Origin: Brevibacillus gelatini
GTDB taxonomy: Bacteria > Bacillota > Bacilli > Brevibacillales > Brevibacillaceae
Length of the DNA stretch: 64,000 nucleotides
Reading direction: 5' to 3'
NCBI RefSeq assembly: GCF_003710935.1
Contig: NZ_RHHS01000017.1
Location: forward strand, 62,001-126,000
Every line of letters begins with the position of its first letter. The first letter of the stretch is position 1. A program made the translations under genes and the position numbers. A model generated the notes under the pieces. That model saw only the letters and a program-made list of their open reading frames with translations, did not search any database and was not told where the DNA came from. Shown in pieces: positions 50,462 to 59,066 of the stretch.

Positions 50462-51679
50462 ATGAAGAGGGAAATGTGGAAAGAGACACCGTTTTCCGTC
50501 AAGCTGCTCTTGGCGACATCATTTATGATGAACCTTGGTTTTTATGCCCTGATTCCGTATCTGACCCTGTACTTGACGGGCAGTATTGGCTGGACGCTGG
50601 CGATGGCGGGACTCGTGCTCAGCGTGCGGCAGTTTTCCCAGCAAGGCTTTGCGTTTCTGGGCGGAGTCATGGCCGATGCCTTTGGCTACAAGGGGGCGAT
50701 GGTTCTCGGCATGGCCGTACGGGCTGTCGGGTTCGCGATGTTCGCCTTCTGTACAGAGACGTGGCATTTTTTCATCGCAGCGATTTTGTCCGGCCTGGGC
50801 GGGGCATTGTTTGACCCGGCTGGCTCGGCAGCGTTTGCGATTTTGACGCCGGATTCGATCCGGAAAGAAGTGTTTGCCTTTCGCAATGTGCTCGGCAATA
50901 TTGCGGTAGTCGGCTCGCAAATCGTCGGCACCGCACTTTCGGCCGTTGATTTTACCTACTTGTCGCTGTTTGCCGGAGCGATCTTTGGCTTGAACGCGCT
51001 CGTCTCCTTCTTTTTTCTGTCCCCGATTCGTGCCACGAATACCAGGCACAATATTTGGGAGAGCATGTTCACTGTGATGCGGGACAGGCGCTTTGTCCGC
51101 TTTACGATCATCCTGATGGGCTATTACTACTTGAATATGCAAGTATTTTTGACCATACCATTGCTCGTGGAGCATGTGACACACAGCAAAGCTTCTGTGG
51201 GGATTGTCCTGTCGGCGATGTCCTTGTTCGTCATTTTGTTCCAGATGAAGGTGACGCAATGGCTGGAAGGATACCCGCATCGCCTGACCTTGATCGGCAT
51301 TGGCACGCTGGTCATGGGCGTGGGGCTGTTTTTGTTTACCTTTGCCGGTTCGCTGTGGATGCTGCTCATCGACGTCTTCCTGTTTGCGCTGGGCACGATG
51401 ATCGCGGTGCCGAACCTGGTAGATGTCGTTCCGCGTTTTGCGCCAAAAGATTTGGTAGGAGCGTATTACGGCTTCAATGGATACTCGATTGCCATCGGCG
51501 GTTCGCTCGGCCAGATCGCAGGCGGCTGGGTGTACGACATCGGATTGCAGCTGCAGGCGGCATGGTTGCCGTGGACGATCTGCCTGGCTGTAGGCGTGCT
51601 GGTGGCCTGGATGCTCCATCTGATGGAGCAAGATACGTTCAAGCTCGGCAACGATTTGACAAAAATCGCACAGTCGTGA
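50462..51679 (+). CDS. MFS transporter (drug-efflux-like), target of the divergent LysR regulator
   Basis: A 405-aa permease with 11-12 helices; the loop between helices 2 and 3 reads GGVMADAFGYKGAMV (motif A-like) and helix 4 contains GALFDPAGSAAF. It resembles MdtH/YqjV-type exporters. ATG 50462 follows GAGGGG. Substrate unknown. Confidence 0.82.
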   Translation: MKREMWKETPFSVKLLLATSFMMNLGFYALIPYLTLYLTGSIGWTLAMAGLVLSVRQFSQQGFAFLGGVMADAFGYKGAMVLGMAVRAVGFAMFAFCTETWHFFIAAILSGLGGALFDPAGSAAFAILTPDSIRKEVFAFRNVLGNIAVVGSQIVGTALSAVDFTYLSLFAGAIFGLNALVSFFFLSPIRATNTRHNIWESMFTVMRDRRFVRFTIILMGYYYLNMQVFLTIPLLVEHVTHSKASVGIVLSAMSLFVILFQMKVTQWLEGYPHRLTLIGIGTLVMGVGLFLFTFAGSLWMLLIDVFLFALGTMIAVPNLVDVVPRFAPKDLVGAYYGFNGYSIAIGGSLGQIAGGWVYDIGLQLQAAWLPWTICLAVGVLVAWMLHLMEQDTFKLGNDLTKIAQS

Positions 51680-51799
51680 GCTTTTTGACGAGAAAAGGCG
51701 AAATGTTATTGGGCGCAAATTGAAACATTTTCCATGGGTGGTGCGTATATAACGGTAGAAACGATAATCATGGGCGCTATGAAAGTGAGGGAATCTGAA

Positions 51800-51907
51800 A
51801 TGGAAGATATGAAGAAGCTGAAACGGATGTTGCTGGTGACGAGTTCCCTTGGATTTGCCGTCTTTGCCATGGTAGTCATTACGGAAATTGTACAAATCTC
51901 CTTGTAG
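51800..51907 (+). CDS. Small single-pass membrane protein (35 aa)
   Basis: A 35-aa protein: charged start (MEDMKKLKRM), one hydrophobic helix (LLVTSSLGFAVFAMVVITEI), short end. ATG 51800 is preceded by GTGAGGGAATC. A clear terminator follows 27 nt after the stop, which supports a real transcript. No family recognised. Confidence 0.6.
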   Translation: MEDMKKLKRMLLVTSSLGFAVFAMVVITEIVQISL

Positions 51908-51934
51908 CATTCTCGAAAAATCACGATCATAAGG

Positions 51935-51981
51935 AGAAAAGCTTGCCTTCCTTCATCAGGAGAGCAAGCTTTTCTTTTTTT
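51935..51981. terminator. Terminator between the miniprotein and rocE
   Basis: AGAAAAGCTTGC (51935-51946) and GCAAGCTTTTCT (51964-51975) form a 12-bp stem followed by T7 on the + strand. Confidence 0.88.
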
Positions 51982-51982
51982 C

Positions 51983-53416
51983 TTACATGTTGTTTGCTTT
52001 CGGGTACGTGCCCAAATTGTTTTCCGCCTGCGGCTCCCGATTGTTTTTGAAGCGCAGATGGTAGATCAGGATTGCACCCAGCATGAACGGAATGCCGCAG
52101 TACAGAGCGATTCGCTGCTCCGGATCAAAAGCGAGACTCACAAGCACAGTCAGGTTCAAAATCAGGGAAACCAGCGGAAGCACCGGATAAAGCGGCGTAC
52201 GGAACTTCAAGTCTTCCAGCTTGCCGCCATTTTTCAGATAGTGACGACGGAAAGCGAGCTGGGAAGCGGAGATGGAGATCCAGCCAATTTGCGCGCCCAG
52301 GCCGGCGATGGACAGAAGCACCATGAACACGGTATCTTCGGCGAAAATGCCGGACAAAAGCGACAGCAGAGAGATGGCAAACGTAATAATCAGCGCATTC
52401 ATCGGAATTCCTTTGCGATTGACGACTGCAAGCTTGCGGGATGCCATGTTCTCGTTAGACAGGGAATAGAGCATCCGTGTTGCGGCGTACAAGCCGGAGT
52501 TTGCCACAGACAAAAGCGCAGTCAATACGACGAAGTTCATGATGTCTGCTGCAAAAGGGATACCGATGCTGTCAAATACGACGACAAACGGACTTTCGAT
52601 CACGCCAGCCTGTTGGTAAGGGATCATCCCTGCGACGACGGTAATGGCCAAAATGAAGAAGACAAGTGTGCGCCAAACGGTAGTGCGAATGGACTTCGGA
52701 ATCGTTTTTTCCGGTTCCTTGCTCTCACCGGCAGCGATCCCGATCAGCTCCGTACCCTGGAAGGAGAAGTTCACTGTAATCATTGTCATCAACAGGCCGG
52801 TAATCCCAAATGGGAGCAGCGGACTGTTGGTGAAGTTGGAAAACATCGGAGCAGGTTGTCCATCTTTCATTTCAATCAGGCCAAACATAGCTGCTCCACC
52901 CAAAATGATAAACAGGATGATGGCGCTTACCTTGATGCTGGAGAACCAAAATTCGGATTCACCGAACGCACGGGCAGAAAGCGCATTCAACAGGAACAGA
53001 AGAACACCGAAGACGGCGCACCACATCCAGACCGGAGAGTCCGGGAACCAGCGCTGCATCAACAGACCGGAAGACAAAAGCTCCAGGGCAACAGTTACTG
53101 CCCAGCCCAGCCAATACAGCCAGCCGACTCCAAAGCCAAGGGCAGGACTAACGAAACGGGTCATGTAGGTTTGGAACGAACCGGCCACAGGCATCGCTAC
53201 TGTCAGCTCACCCAGGCAAAGCATCGTCAGGTACATGATAAAGCCGCCGACCAGAAAGGAAAGAATCGTACCGACTGGGCCAGCCTGGCTTAACGTATAC
53301 CCGGAGCCGAGAAACAGTCCGGTCCCGATCACGCCTCCAAGAGAAATCATGAAGAGGTGCCTACTGCTCATACTGCGTTTTAGTTGATTGTTCTGTTCAT
53401 TGCTGCTAGGTGTCAT
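51983..53416 (-). CDS. rocE: Arginine/ornithine permease (APC family, RocE/RocC type)
   Basis: A 477-aa amino acid permease with 12 helices. The APC signature GGVIGTGLFLGSGYTLSQAGP is at about residues 27-47, and the central GTELIGIAAGESKEPEKTIPKSIR is shared with RocE/RocC and other basic-amino-acid permeases. ATG 53416 follows AAGGAGAGGG. Placement next to rocR and rocD, with a sigma-54 promoter and RocR-like sites upstream, supports arginine or ornithine uptake (inference). Confidence 0.85.
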   Translation of the reverse strand: MTPSSNEQNNQLKRSMSSRHLFMISLGGVIGTGLFLGSGYTLSQAGPVGTILSFLVGGFIMYLTMLCLGELTVAMPVAGSFQTYMTRFVSPALGFGVGWLYWLGWAVTVALELLSSGLLMQRWFPDSPVWMWCAVFGVLLFLLNALSARAFGESEFWFSSIKVSAIILFIILGGAAMFGLIEMKDGQPAPMFSNFTNSPLLPFGITGLLMTMITVNFSFQGTELIGIAAGESKEPEKTIPKSIRTTVWRTLVFFILAITVVAGMIPYQQAGVIESPFVVVFDSIGIPFAADIMNFVVLTALLSVANSGLYAATRMLYSLSNENMASRKLAVVNRKGIPMNALIITFAISLLSLLSGIFAEDTVFMVLLSIAGLGAQIGWISISASQLAFRRHYLKNGGKLEDLKFRTPLYPVLPLVSLILNLTVLVSLAFDPEQRIALYCGIPFMLGAILIYHLRFKNNREPQAENNLGTYPKANNM

Positions 53417-53482
53417 AAATCCCTCTCCTTCACGCGAGAAATATTGATTTGATGAATGCGTTTTCAGGCGTGCAATATGCTT

Positions 53483-53499
53483 TGCAAGAATGATACCAA
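53483..53499 (-). promoter_or_regulatory. Sigma-54 promoter of rocE
   Basis: On the minus strand TTGGTATCATTCTTGCA: GG at -24 and GC at -12 with the required 10-nt spacing. It is almost identical to the rocD promoter at 55195. Confidence 0.8.
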
Positions 53500-53550
53500 T
53501 ATTGTCAGCGCCAGCAAAACTTCTATGACAGGTAGTAGATAGGGAAGGAG

Positions 53551-53609
53551 TGCAAAGAAATTGGGCGTAAGTGTGCAAAAATTTTTAAAAAATGCCAAGA
53601 ATTTTGGCG
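53551..53609 (-). promoter_or_regulatory. Candidate RocR activator array of rocE (three sites)
   Basis: Three 17-bp imperfect palindromes related to TGCAAAAT-N-ATTTTGCA: 53551-53567, 53574-53590 and 53593-53609. Centres are 23 and 19 bp apart, reading away from the promoter, as at rocD. Confidence 0.6.
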
Positions 53610-53631
53610 TTGGCTAAAAAGAACAAGCTGC

Positions 53632-55041
53632 TCAGCCCCTGATTCCCAATTTGCGCAGGCGATACTGCAAGCTTTGCCGACTGATTTGCAGCTCCTTGGC
53701 GGCGCGCGAGATATTGCCGTTGTAGCGGTCTACGACGTGATGAATGTAAGCCGTCTCAAACTCCTGCATCGTTTCCTTCAACGATTTGCCTTCCTCAATA
53801 AACGGGAGAGAGCGGGAAGGTGCTTGCTCGATCCTTTCGACGTTGGCAGGGGAGCGGCGCAAAAAGTGCAGCGGCAAGTGCTCGTAGCGGATCGTTGTCT
53901 CGTCCACCATCAAATTCATCGCCCCTTCGATCAGATGCTGCAACTCCCTGACGTTGCCCGGCCAGTCGTGCTCCTGGAAAAATTGCATGACGTCGCTCGC
54001 GACACCTGTCACTTCCATTTGAAACAGCTCATTGTATTTTTCAATAAAATGTGAGACGAGCAGCGGGATGTCTTCCTTGCGCTCGCGTAGCGGAGGCAGG
54101 AAAAGGGTGACGACGCCAAGGCGGTAGTACAAGTCTTTTCTCAGGTGAGAATTGGCGATGGCTTCGACTGGGTCTTCGTTGATGGCCGCGATGATACGCA
54201 CATCAATCGCCCGATCCTTCGTATCCCCGATGCGCCTGATCGACTTCTCCTGCAGGGCACGCAACAATTTTGCCTGGAGAGGCATACTAAGCGAGTTGAT
54301 TTCATCGAGAAAAAGCGTACCGCCCTCTGCCTGCTCAAACAAGCCCGGTCTTTCCACCGCTCCGGTAAAAGCGCCGCGCGCTGTGCCAAACAGCAAGCCT
54401 TCAATCAGGCTGTCAGGAAGCGCCGCGCAGTTTTGCGAGATGAGCGGACCGGATGAGCGCAGACTGGCATTGTGAATGCTTTGCACGAACAGTTCCTTGC
54501 CAGCCCCCGTCTCGCCGACGACAAGGACAGAGGACGAGGTGCGCGCCGCCCGTTTGGCGTTTTCGATCACATCGAGGATCGGTGCGCTTTTTCCGATGAT
54601 CTGGTCAAAGGTATAGCGGGACCCGTTTTTTGTCAGCAGATTTTCCCGGATGAGTCGCTCCATTTTGGTCACGTCGTTGGCAATCTCCATTGCGCCGATG
54701 ATCTGGCCGTTCTCGATGATCGGGTACGTATTGTTGATGGTCGTGATTTCTTTTTGCTTGTCGTTGAAATACGTTTGTCGCGTATTCCGTATGCTGTTTC
54801 CTGTCCTGAGGCAGGTGAGCAGCGTGCTCTCCTGTCCGCTGTGGAACTGGAACACCTCTGACAGCGGCTTGTGCAGGACGTCCTGTCTTGCCATCGACTC
54901 CAGCTCGGTCATCTTCTGGTTGTACACGATCGTCGTTCCGGTAGCGTCAATCACGTGGACGCCCTCGTTCATTCTGTCCAGGATATGCTCGTAGATGCGA
55001 AGCAGCGTGTCGAGCGGGTATTTTTGCCTTGAAGACGACAT
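53632..55041 (-). CDS. rocR: Sigma-54-dependent activator RocR
   Basis: A 469-aa enhancer-binding protein: PAS-type sensor domain (about 15-125), AAA+ domain with Walker A GETGAGKE (176-183), the sigma-54-contacting GAFTGA (223-228) and Walker B GTLFLDE (241-247), and a Fis-type HTH at the C-terminus ([24 protein letters not shown]). In B. subtilis RocR activates arginine and ornithine catabolism when ornithine or citrulline is present. It is divergent from rocD and flanks rocE, and both have -24/-12 promoters. ATG 55041. Confidence 0.93.
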   Translation of the reverse strand: MSSSRQKYPLDTLLRIYEHILDRMNEGVHVIDATGTTIVYNQKMTELESMARQDVLHKPLSEVFQFHSGQESTLLTCLRTGNSIRNTRQTYFNDKQKEITTINNTYPIIENGQIIGAMEIANDVTKMERLIRENLLTKNGSRYTFDQIIGKSAPILDVIENAKRAARTSSSVLVVGETGAGKELFVQSIHNASLRSSGPLISQNCAALPDSLIEGLLFGTARGAFTGAVERPGLFEQAEGGTLFLDEINSLSMPLQAKLLRALQEKSIRRIGDTKDRAIDVRIIAAINEDPVEAIANSHLRKDLYYRLGVVTLFLPPLRERKEDIPLLVSHFIEKYNELFQMEVTGVASDVMQFFQEHDWPGNVRELQHLIEGAMNLMVDETTIRYEHLPLHFLRRSPANVERIEQAPSRSLPFIEEGKSLKETMQEFETAYIHHVVDRYNGNISRAAKELQISRQSLQYRLRKLGIRG

Positions 55042-55095
55042 CTATAGAGTCACCAGCCTTTCTTCGTGAAGTATCATATCATACAATGAATGGTG

Positions 55096-55154
55096 TGCAA
55101 AATACTTATGCACCTGCAAAATATTTTTGGAAGCATCTGCAAAATATTTTTGCT
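55096..55154 (+). promoter_or_regulatory. Candidate RocR activator array of rocD (three sites)
   Basis: TGCAAAATACTTATGCA (55096-55112), TGCAAAATATTTTTGGA (55115-55131) and TGCAAAATATTTTTGCT (55138-55154). Each is an imperfect 8-1-8 palindrome; centres are 19 and 23 bp apart. Confidence 0.75.
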
Positions 55155-55194
55155 CAAGATCGACCGTTCCCTGACATTTCCCTTGTTTTTTACA

Positions 55195-55211
55195 TTGGCA
55201 TCATTCTTGCT
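55195..55211 (+). promoter_or_regulatory. Sigma-54 promoter of rocD
   Basis: TTGGCATCATTCTTGCT: textbook -24 (TGGCA) and -12 (TTGCT) elements, GG-N10-GC, 40 nt before the rocD start. Confidence 0.9.
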
Positions 55212-55250
55212 AGGTATAATTGGCAAGTGAACTCGAAGGAGGCTATCAGC

Positions 55251-56462
55251 ATGACGAAAACAAAAGTTGTCATTGAACAAACCGAAAAATACGGCGCACA
55301 CAACTACCATCCACTACCAATCGTCATCTCCAAGGCAGAAGGCGTATGGGTAGAAGACCCGGAAGGCAACAAATATTTGGATATGCTGAGCGCGTACTCC
55401 GCTCTGAACCAGGGACACCGCCATCCGCGTATTATTCAGGCGCTGAAAGATCAGGCAGACAAAGTAACGCTGACCTCCCGCGCTTTTTACAACGATCAGC
55501 TTGGTGAATTTTACGAAAAGTTGTCCGCACTTACAGGCAAAGAGATGATCTTGCCGATGAATACGGGCGCGGAAGCAGTGGAAACCGCTATCAAAGCTGT
55601 TCGCCGCTGGGCTTACGACGTGAAAAAAGTACCGGAAAACCAGGCGGAAATCATCGTATGTGAAGGCAACTTCCACGGCCGCACCGTAACCGTTACTTCC
55701 TTCTCTTCCGCAGAGGAGTACAGACGCGGATTCGGACCGTTCACGCCTGGCTTCAAAATCATTCCTTACGGCGACATCGAGGCGCTGAAGCAAGCGATCA
55801 CGCCAAATACTGCAGCGTTCATGCTCGAACCGATTCAGGGCGAAGCGGGCATCATTATTCCGCAAGAGGGCTTCCTGAAGCAAGCACAGGAAGTATGTAA
55901 AGCAAACAACGTTCTGCTCGTGTGCGACGAAATCCAGACCGGATTCGGACGTACAGGCAAACTGTTCGCCAGCGACTGGGAAGATGTCAAGCCAGACATG
56001 TACATCATGGGGAAAGCGCTCGGCGGCGGGGTGTTCCCGATCTCCGCAGTAGCTGCGGACAGAGAAATCCTTGGCGTGTTTGAACCAGGCTCCCACGGCT
56101 CTACCTTCGGCGGAAACCCGCTCGGCTGCGCAGTAGCCGTAGCGGCGATGGACGTTCTCATCGACGAAGGTCTTGTACAGCGCTCCCAGGAACTGGGCAC
56201 GTATTTTATCAATAAACTGAAAGAAATCAAAAACCCGATCATCAAGGAAATTCGCGGCCGCGGCCTGTTCATCGGGCTGGAGCTGACGACTGCTGCACGT
56301 CCTTACTGCGAGAAACTGAAAGAGCTGGGGCTTCTGTGCAAGGAAACGCATGAAACGACCATCCGTTTTGCACCTCCGCTCGTCATCAGCAAAGAGGATC
56401 TCGATTGGGCGATTGAGCGCGTCAAGCAAGTGCTGCACGTTACCGAAACAGCAAACGCCTAA
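55251..56462 (+). CDS. rocD: Ornithine aminotransferase
   Basis: A 403-aa PLP-dependent class III aminotransferase turning ornithine plus 2-oxoglutarate into glutamate-semialdehyde and glutamate. Landmarks: [30 protein letters not shown], the PLP lysine in [12 protein letters not shown] and [15 protein letters not shown], as in RocD. ATG 55251 follows GAAGGAGG. Part of the RocR regulon with a sigma-54 promoter; closed by a terminator. Confidence 0.95.
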   Translation: MTKTKVVIEQTEKYGAHNYHPLPIVISKAEGVWVEDPEGNKYLDMLSAYSALNQGHRHPRIIQALKDQADKVTLTSRAFYNDQLGEFYEKLSALTGKEMILPMNTGAEAVETAIKAVRRWAYDVKKVPENQAEIIVCEGNFHGRTVTVTSFSSAEEYRRGFGPFTPGFKIIPYGDIEALKQAITPNTAAFMLEPIQGEAGIIIPQEGFLKQAQEVCKANNVLLVCDEIQTGFGRTGKLFASDWEDVKPDMYIMGKALGGGVFPISAVAADREILGVFEPGSHGSTFGGNPLGCAVAVAAMDVLIDEGLVQRSQELGTYFINKLKEIKNPIIKEIRGRGLFIGLELTTAARPYCEKLKELGLLCKETHETTIRFAPPLVISKEDLDWAIERVKQVLHVTETANA

Positions 56463-56473
56463 TGAAGACAAAG

Positions 56474-56501
56474 CAGCCTTCCATCCCGGAGGGCTGTTTT
56501 T
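56474..56501 (+). terminator. Terminator after rocD
   Basis: CAGCCTTCC/GGAGGGCTG stem (one G-U) with short loop, followed by TTTTTG. Confidence 0.8.
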
Positions 56502-56558
56502 GCATGTCTGCGAAGCGGTGAAAAGGGTGTGACAATCGTTCGACAAAATTCGACCAGT

Positions 56559-56667
56559 TGTGGATAAAAGTGGAAGAAATATCCACATACGTACAGCAGT
56601 GTTTTTCTTTGTTACGCACAAACTACACACAGGTTACTCACAGCATTTCCACAGCGTTTGTGGATAA
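56559..56667 (+). promoter_or_regulatory. DnaA-box cluster upstream of sda
   Basis: Two perfect boxes in inverse orientation (TGTGGATAA at 56559-56567 and 56659-56667), one with a single mismatch (ATATCCACA, 56579-56587) and three weaker ones (TTACGCACA 56612, TTACTCACA 56634, ATTTCCACA 56645). In B. subtilis DnaA bound upstream of sda couples its expression to replication initiation. Confidence 0.88.
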
Positions 56668-56676
56668 TCAGAACGG

Positions 56677-56705
56677 TTGTTCGGCATTCTCTCATCTGCT
56701 ACAAT
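56677..56705 (+). promoter_or_regulatory. Sigma-A promoter of sda
   Basis: TTGTTC (56677-56682), 17-nt spacer, TACAAT (56700-56705), 10 nt after the last DnaA box and 32 nt before the sda start. Confidence 0.8.
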
Positions 56706-56737
56706 GAACGCATACAAGAGGATGGGGGTGACCAAGG

Positions 56738-56875
56738 GTGAAATACTTGAGTGACCAGATGCTGATAGAAGTATATCATCGTGCTGTCGACCTTCAACTA
56801 GATCCCGCTTTTATTGAATTGCTTCGCGCAGAGATACAGACGCGCAACATCGGCATCACACTGGTCAGTGCCTAA
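56738..56875 (+). CDS. sda: Sporulation checkpoint protein Sda
   Basis: A 45-aa helical-hairpin inhibitor of the sporulation kinases. The sequence MKYLSDQMLIEVYHRAVDL with the following DPAFIELLRAEIQTRNIG matches Sda in length (46 aa in B. subtilis) and in pattern (LSDxLLIExYxxA, FIELxxxEIxxR). GTG 56738 has GGATGGGGG upstream. Sda blocks KinA autophosphorylation when replication has just started or is disturbed; the DnaA boxes upstream support that link. Confidence 0.92.
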   Translation: MKYLSDQMLIEVYHRAVDLQLDPAFIELLRAEIQTRNIGITLVSA

Positions 56876-56910
56876 GAACATAAGAACAACACACAAAAGA
56901 ACCAAATGAT

Positions 56911-57001
56911 AAAAAGCCATCCTTTGGCAATGAACAGCATCCGCGATTGTCTGATTCTCCTGACAAGGCGAAGGGGCTGTTCTGTTGGAGGATGGCTTTT
57001 T
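56911..57001. terminator. Large branched hairpin between sda and the next gene
   Basis: Outer stem AAAAAGCCATCCT/AGGATGGCTTTTT (56911-56923 with 56989-57001) enclosing about 65 nt that include a second pairing (GAACAG/CTGTTC). T-tract on one side and A-tract on the other fit a bidirectional terminator of unusual size. Confidence 0.7.
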
Positions 57002-57010
57002 CTGTCGCAA

Positions 57011-57514
57011 TCAGGCCGTGAAAAACTCCAGCGCAGTGATTCCGGTAATCGGCGCTTCTTTTTTCAGCAAGGCTTCCGGCAAGTAAAAGTACACCGGGCC
57101 GTCTTCCTTGATCGGCTTGCCGGCTTTGGCAAACTGCAGGATCGCCCGTCTCGCCTCGGAAATCGGCAGGACGATCGGGTCCGCGTTTTCCCGATGCAGC
57201 CGGACGTGTGTCGCTTCTGGCAGTGGTGCCGCGTTCGTGATAAACGGATCAAGCCGCATCCCGTAGTCCCCGTCCAGCACTTGGCGCTCTTCTGCCAGGC
57301 TTTTGCGCTCGGATGGCAGTTGGGCGCCTTCTTTCAGTTCCTTGTCCCATTGCATCCCTGTTCCTTGCAAATATTGCATCTGCTTGGACGAGGACGGGTC
57401 CTCTTCGCCCGTATACGTGTTCAAATCAAACTTGCGCTCGTCGAACACCCAGACAGTCGGGTCCAAAGTGATCGGGTACGTGACTGCCCCTTTGAACACG
57501 ATAACATCAGACAT
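57011..57514 (-). CDS. Protein of unknown function (167 aa)
   Basis: A 167-aa soluble protein beginning MSDVIVFKGAVTYPITLDPTVWVFDERKFDL (first 20 residues shown in pattern only: a short beta hairpin followed by an acidic loop) and ending in ITALEFFTA. It contains PIVLPISEARRAILQFAKAGKPI, perhaps a helix-turn region. ATG 57514 with GGAGG 8 nt upstream. I do not recognise a characterised family; similar proteins seem common in Bacillales. Convergent with sda. Confidence 0.7.
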   Translation of the reverse strand: MSDVIVFKGAVTYPITLDPTVWVFDERKFDLNTYTGEEDPSSSKQMQYLQGTGMQWDKELKEGAQLPSERKSLAEERQVLDGDYGMRLDPFITNAAPLPEATHVRLHRENADPIVLPISEARRAILQFAKAGKPIKEDGPVYFYLPEALLKKEAPITGITALEFFTA

Positions 57515-57795
57515 GAAGCATACCTCCGTAATCTTTCAGCATCATCTAGCACTAGCATTTTACTATACCAGCTCGTGATCGGGCAAACGATGCAAAGGAA
57601 CGAAATGTTCGAGTCGTTGACTTCGACGCGGCTTTTTTGGGAAAAAAGCAGGCAAATTCTTGGACAATCACGATAGAAGGGGGTATGCTGGACATAGAAA
57701 GAACCGCTTGGCATGACATGGAACCGGACAGCAGAAACAAGCGGAAACGGGACGAACTGTTTGGCGGCAGCTTACGAGATTGCGGGAGGGAAACC

Positions 57796-58965
57796 ATGTA
57801 CGACTTTGAGACGAGAATCGAGCGCAAAGGAACGGACTGCGTGAAGTGGGACATTGACAATCCGAAGGTGAACGGAGAAGGGATGCTGCCCATGTGGGTA
57901 GCCGACATGGATTTTGCCTGCCCTCCGGAAGTGACGGAAGCGATCGTGAAGCGGGCGGCGCACCCGATCTACGGCTACCCGCTGAAAAGTGCCGCTTTTT
58001 TTGAGAGCTTGCAGGAGTGGATTCGCAAACGGTTTGGCGTCGAGGTGGAGACAAGCTGGATGGCAGGCATCCCCGGGGTCATTCCTGGCATCCATGTAGC
58101 GATTGAGGCATATACATCTCCAGGGGAGCGTGTCCTGGTTCAGACACCGGTGTATTATCCGTTTTTTCATGCCGTGGAAAACCGGGGGCGGCAAGTGGTG
58201 CGCAGTTCGTTGCGCGAGCGGGACGGCCACTACGAGATGGACTGGGACGACTTGGCGGAAAAATTGAGCGACCCTGCGGTGAAGCTGATGCTTTTGTGCA
58301 GCCCGCACAATCCGGTCGGCAGAGTGTGGACGAGACAGGAGCTGGAGCGGCTCGGAGCCTTGTGCGTCGAACATGGAGTCATTGTCGTTTCCGACGAAAT
58401 TCACGCCGATCTCGTCTACGAAAAAGGCAGCCACACGCCTTATTACTCGCTTGCACCGGAGCTGGCCAGACAGAGCGTGACGTTTTTGGCAGCATCGAAA
58501 ACGTTCAACCTGGCCGGGCTGTTTACGTCATACATCCTGACGGAGAACAGGCAGTTGCTGCGTGATTTTACTGTGACCGCTTCCAAAATGGGCTGCGAAA
58601 ACCTGAATCTGTTCGGGATGGAAGCGACAATCGCAGCCTATCGGCACGGGGAACCGTGGCTCAACGAATTGCTTGCGTACTTGCAGCAAAATGCGGCGTA
58701 TATCCACCGCTATCTGGCTGAGCACGTACCGGACGTCAAAATGCCTGTGCCGCAAGCTACCTACCTTGGCTGGATCGATTTTCGGCGTTTGGGCCTGAAG
58801 CAGCCGGAGCTGAACCGTCTGCTTCGCGAAAAGGCAAAGCTTGGCTTTCATGACGGCGTCACCTTCGGACAGGAAGGGGAAGGGTTTCAGCGGATCAATT
58901 TTGCCTGCCCGCACTCTGTCGTCGAAGAGGCGATGGAACGGCTGAAACGGGCCATTACGGAGTAG
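57796..58965 (+). CDS. patB: PatB/MalY-type aminotransferase-like cystathionine beta-lyase
   Basis: A 389-aa PLP enzyme of aminotransferase class I/II, PatB/MalY subgroup, cleaving C-S bonds of cystathionine or other cysteine conjugates. Seen: the start MYDFETRIERKGTDCVKWD, MPMWVADMDF-like segment MLPMWVADMDFACPPEV, CSPHNPVGRVWT and the PLP lysine in LAASKTFNLAGLFTS. ATG 57796 is chosen (GGGAGGG upstream; normal N-terminus); the frame is open 159 nt further. A -35/-10 pair TTGGAC-18-TATGCT begins at 57660. Confidence 0.9.
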   Translation: MYDFETRIERKGTDCVKWDIDNPKVNGEGMLPMWVADMDFACPPEVTEAIVKRAAHPIYGYPLKSAAFFESLQEWIRKRFGVEVETSWMAGIPGVIPGIHVAIEAYTSPGERVLVQTPVYYPFFHAVENRGRQVVRSSLRERDGHYEMDWDDLAEKLSDPAVKLMLLCSPHNPVGRVWTRQELERLGALCVEHGVIVVSDEIHADLVYEKGSHTPYYSLAPELARQSVTFLAASKTFNLAGLFTSYILTENRQLLRDFTVTASKMGCENLNLFGMEATIAAYRHGEPWLNELLAYLQQNAAYIHRYLAEHVPDVKMPVPQATYLGWIDFRRLGLKQPELNRLLREKAKLGFHDGVTFGQEGEGFQRINFACPHSVVEEAMERLKRAITE

Positions 58966-58996
58966 GCCGCTTGGCTAAGGGAGCGATCCCCACAAT

Positions 58997-59025
58997 TTGA
59001 CAGGCACCGGATTCAAATCTACAAT
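58997..59025 (+). promoter_or_regulatory. Strong sigma-A promoter of glsA
   Basis: TTGACA (58997-59002), 17-nt spacer, TACAAT (59020-59025). Confidence 0.88.
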
Positions 59026-59066
59026 TTATTCATATACATCGTGAATATGGACAGAGGGGATAGCAG

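Noticed and set aside
57637-57795. Longer start of patB
   Set aside because: The extension is unlike PatB/MalY proteins, lacks an RBS and covers a likely promoter.
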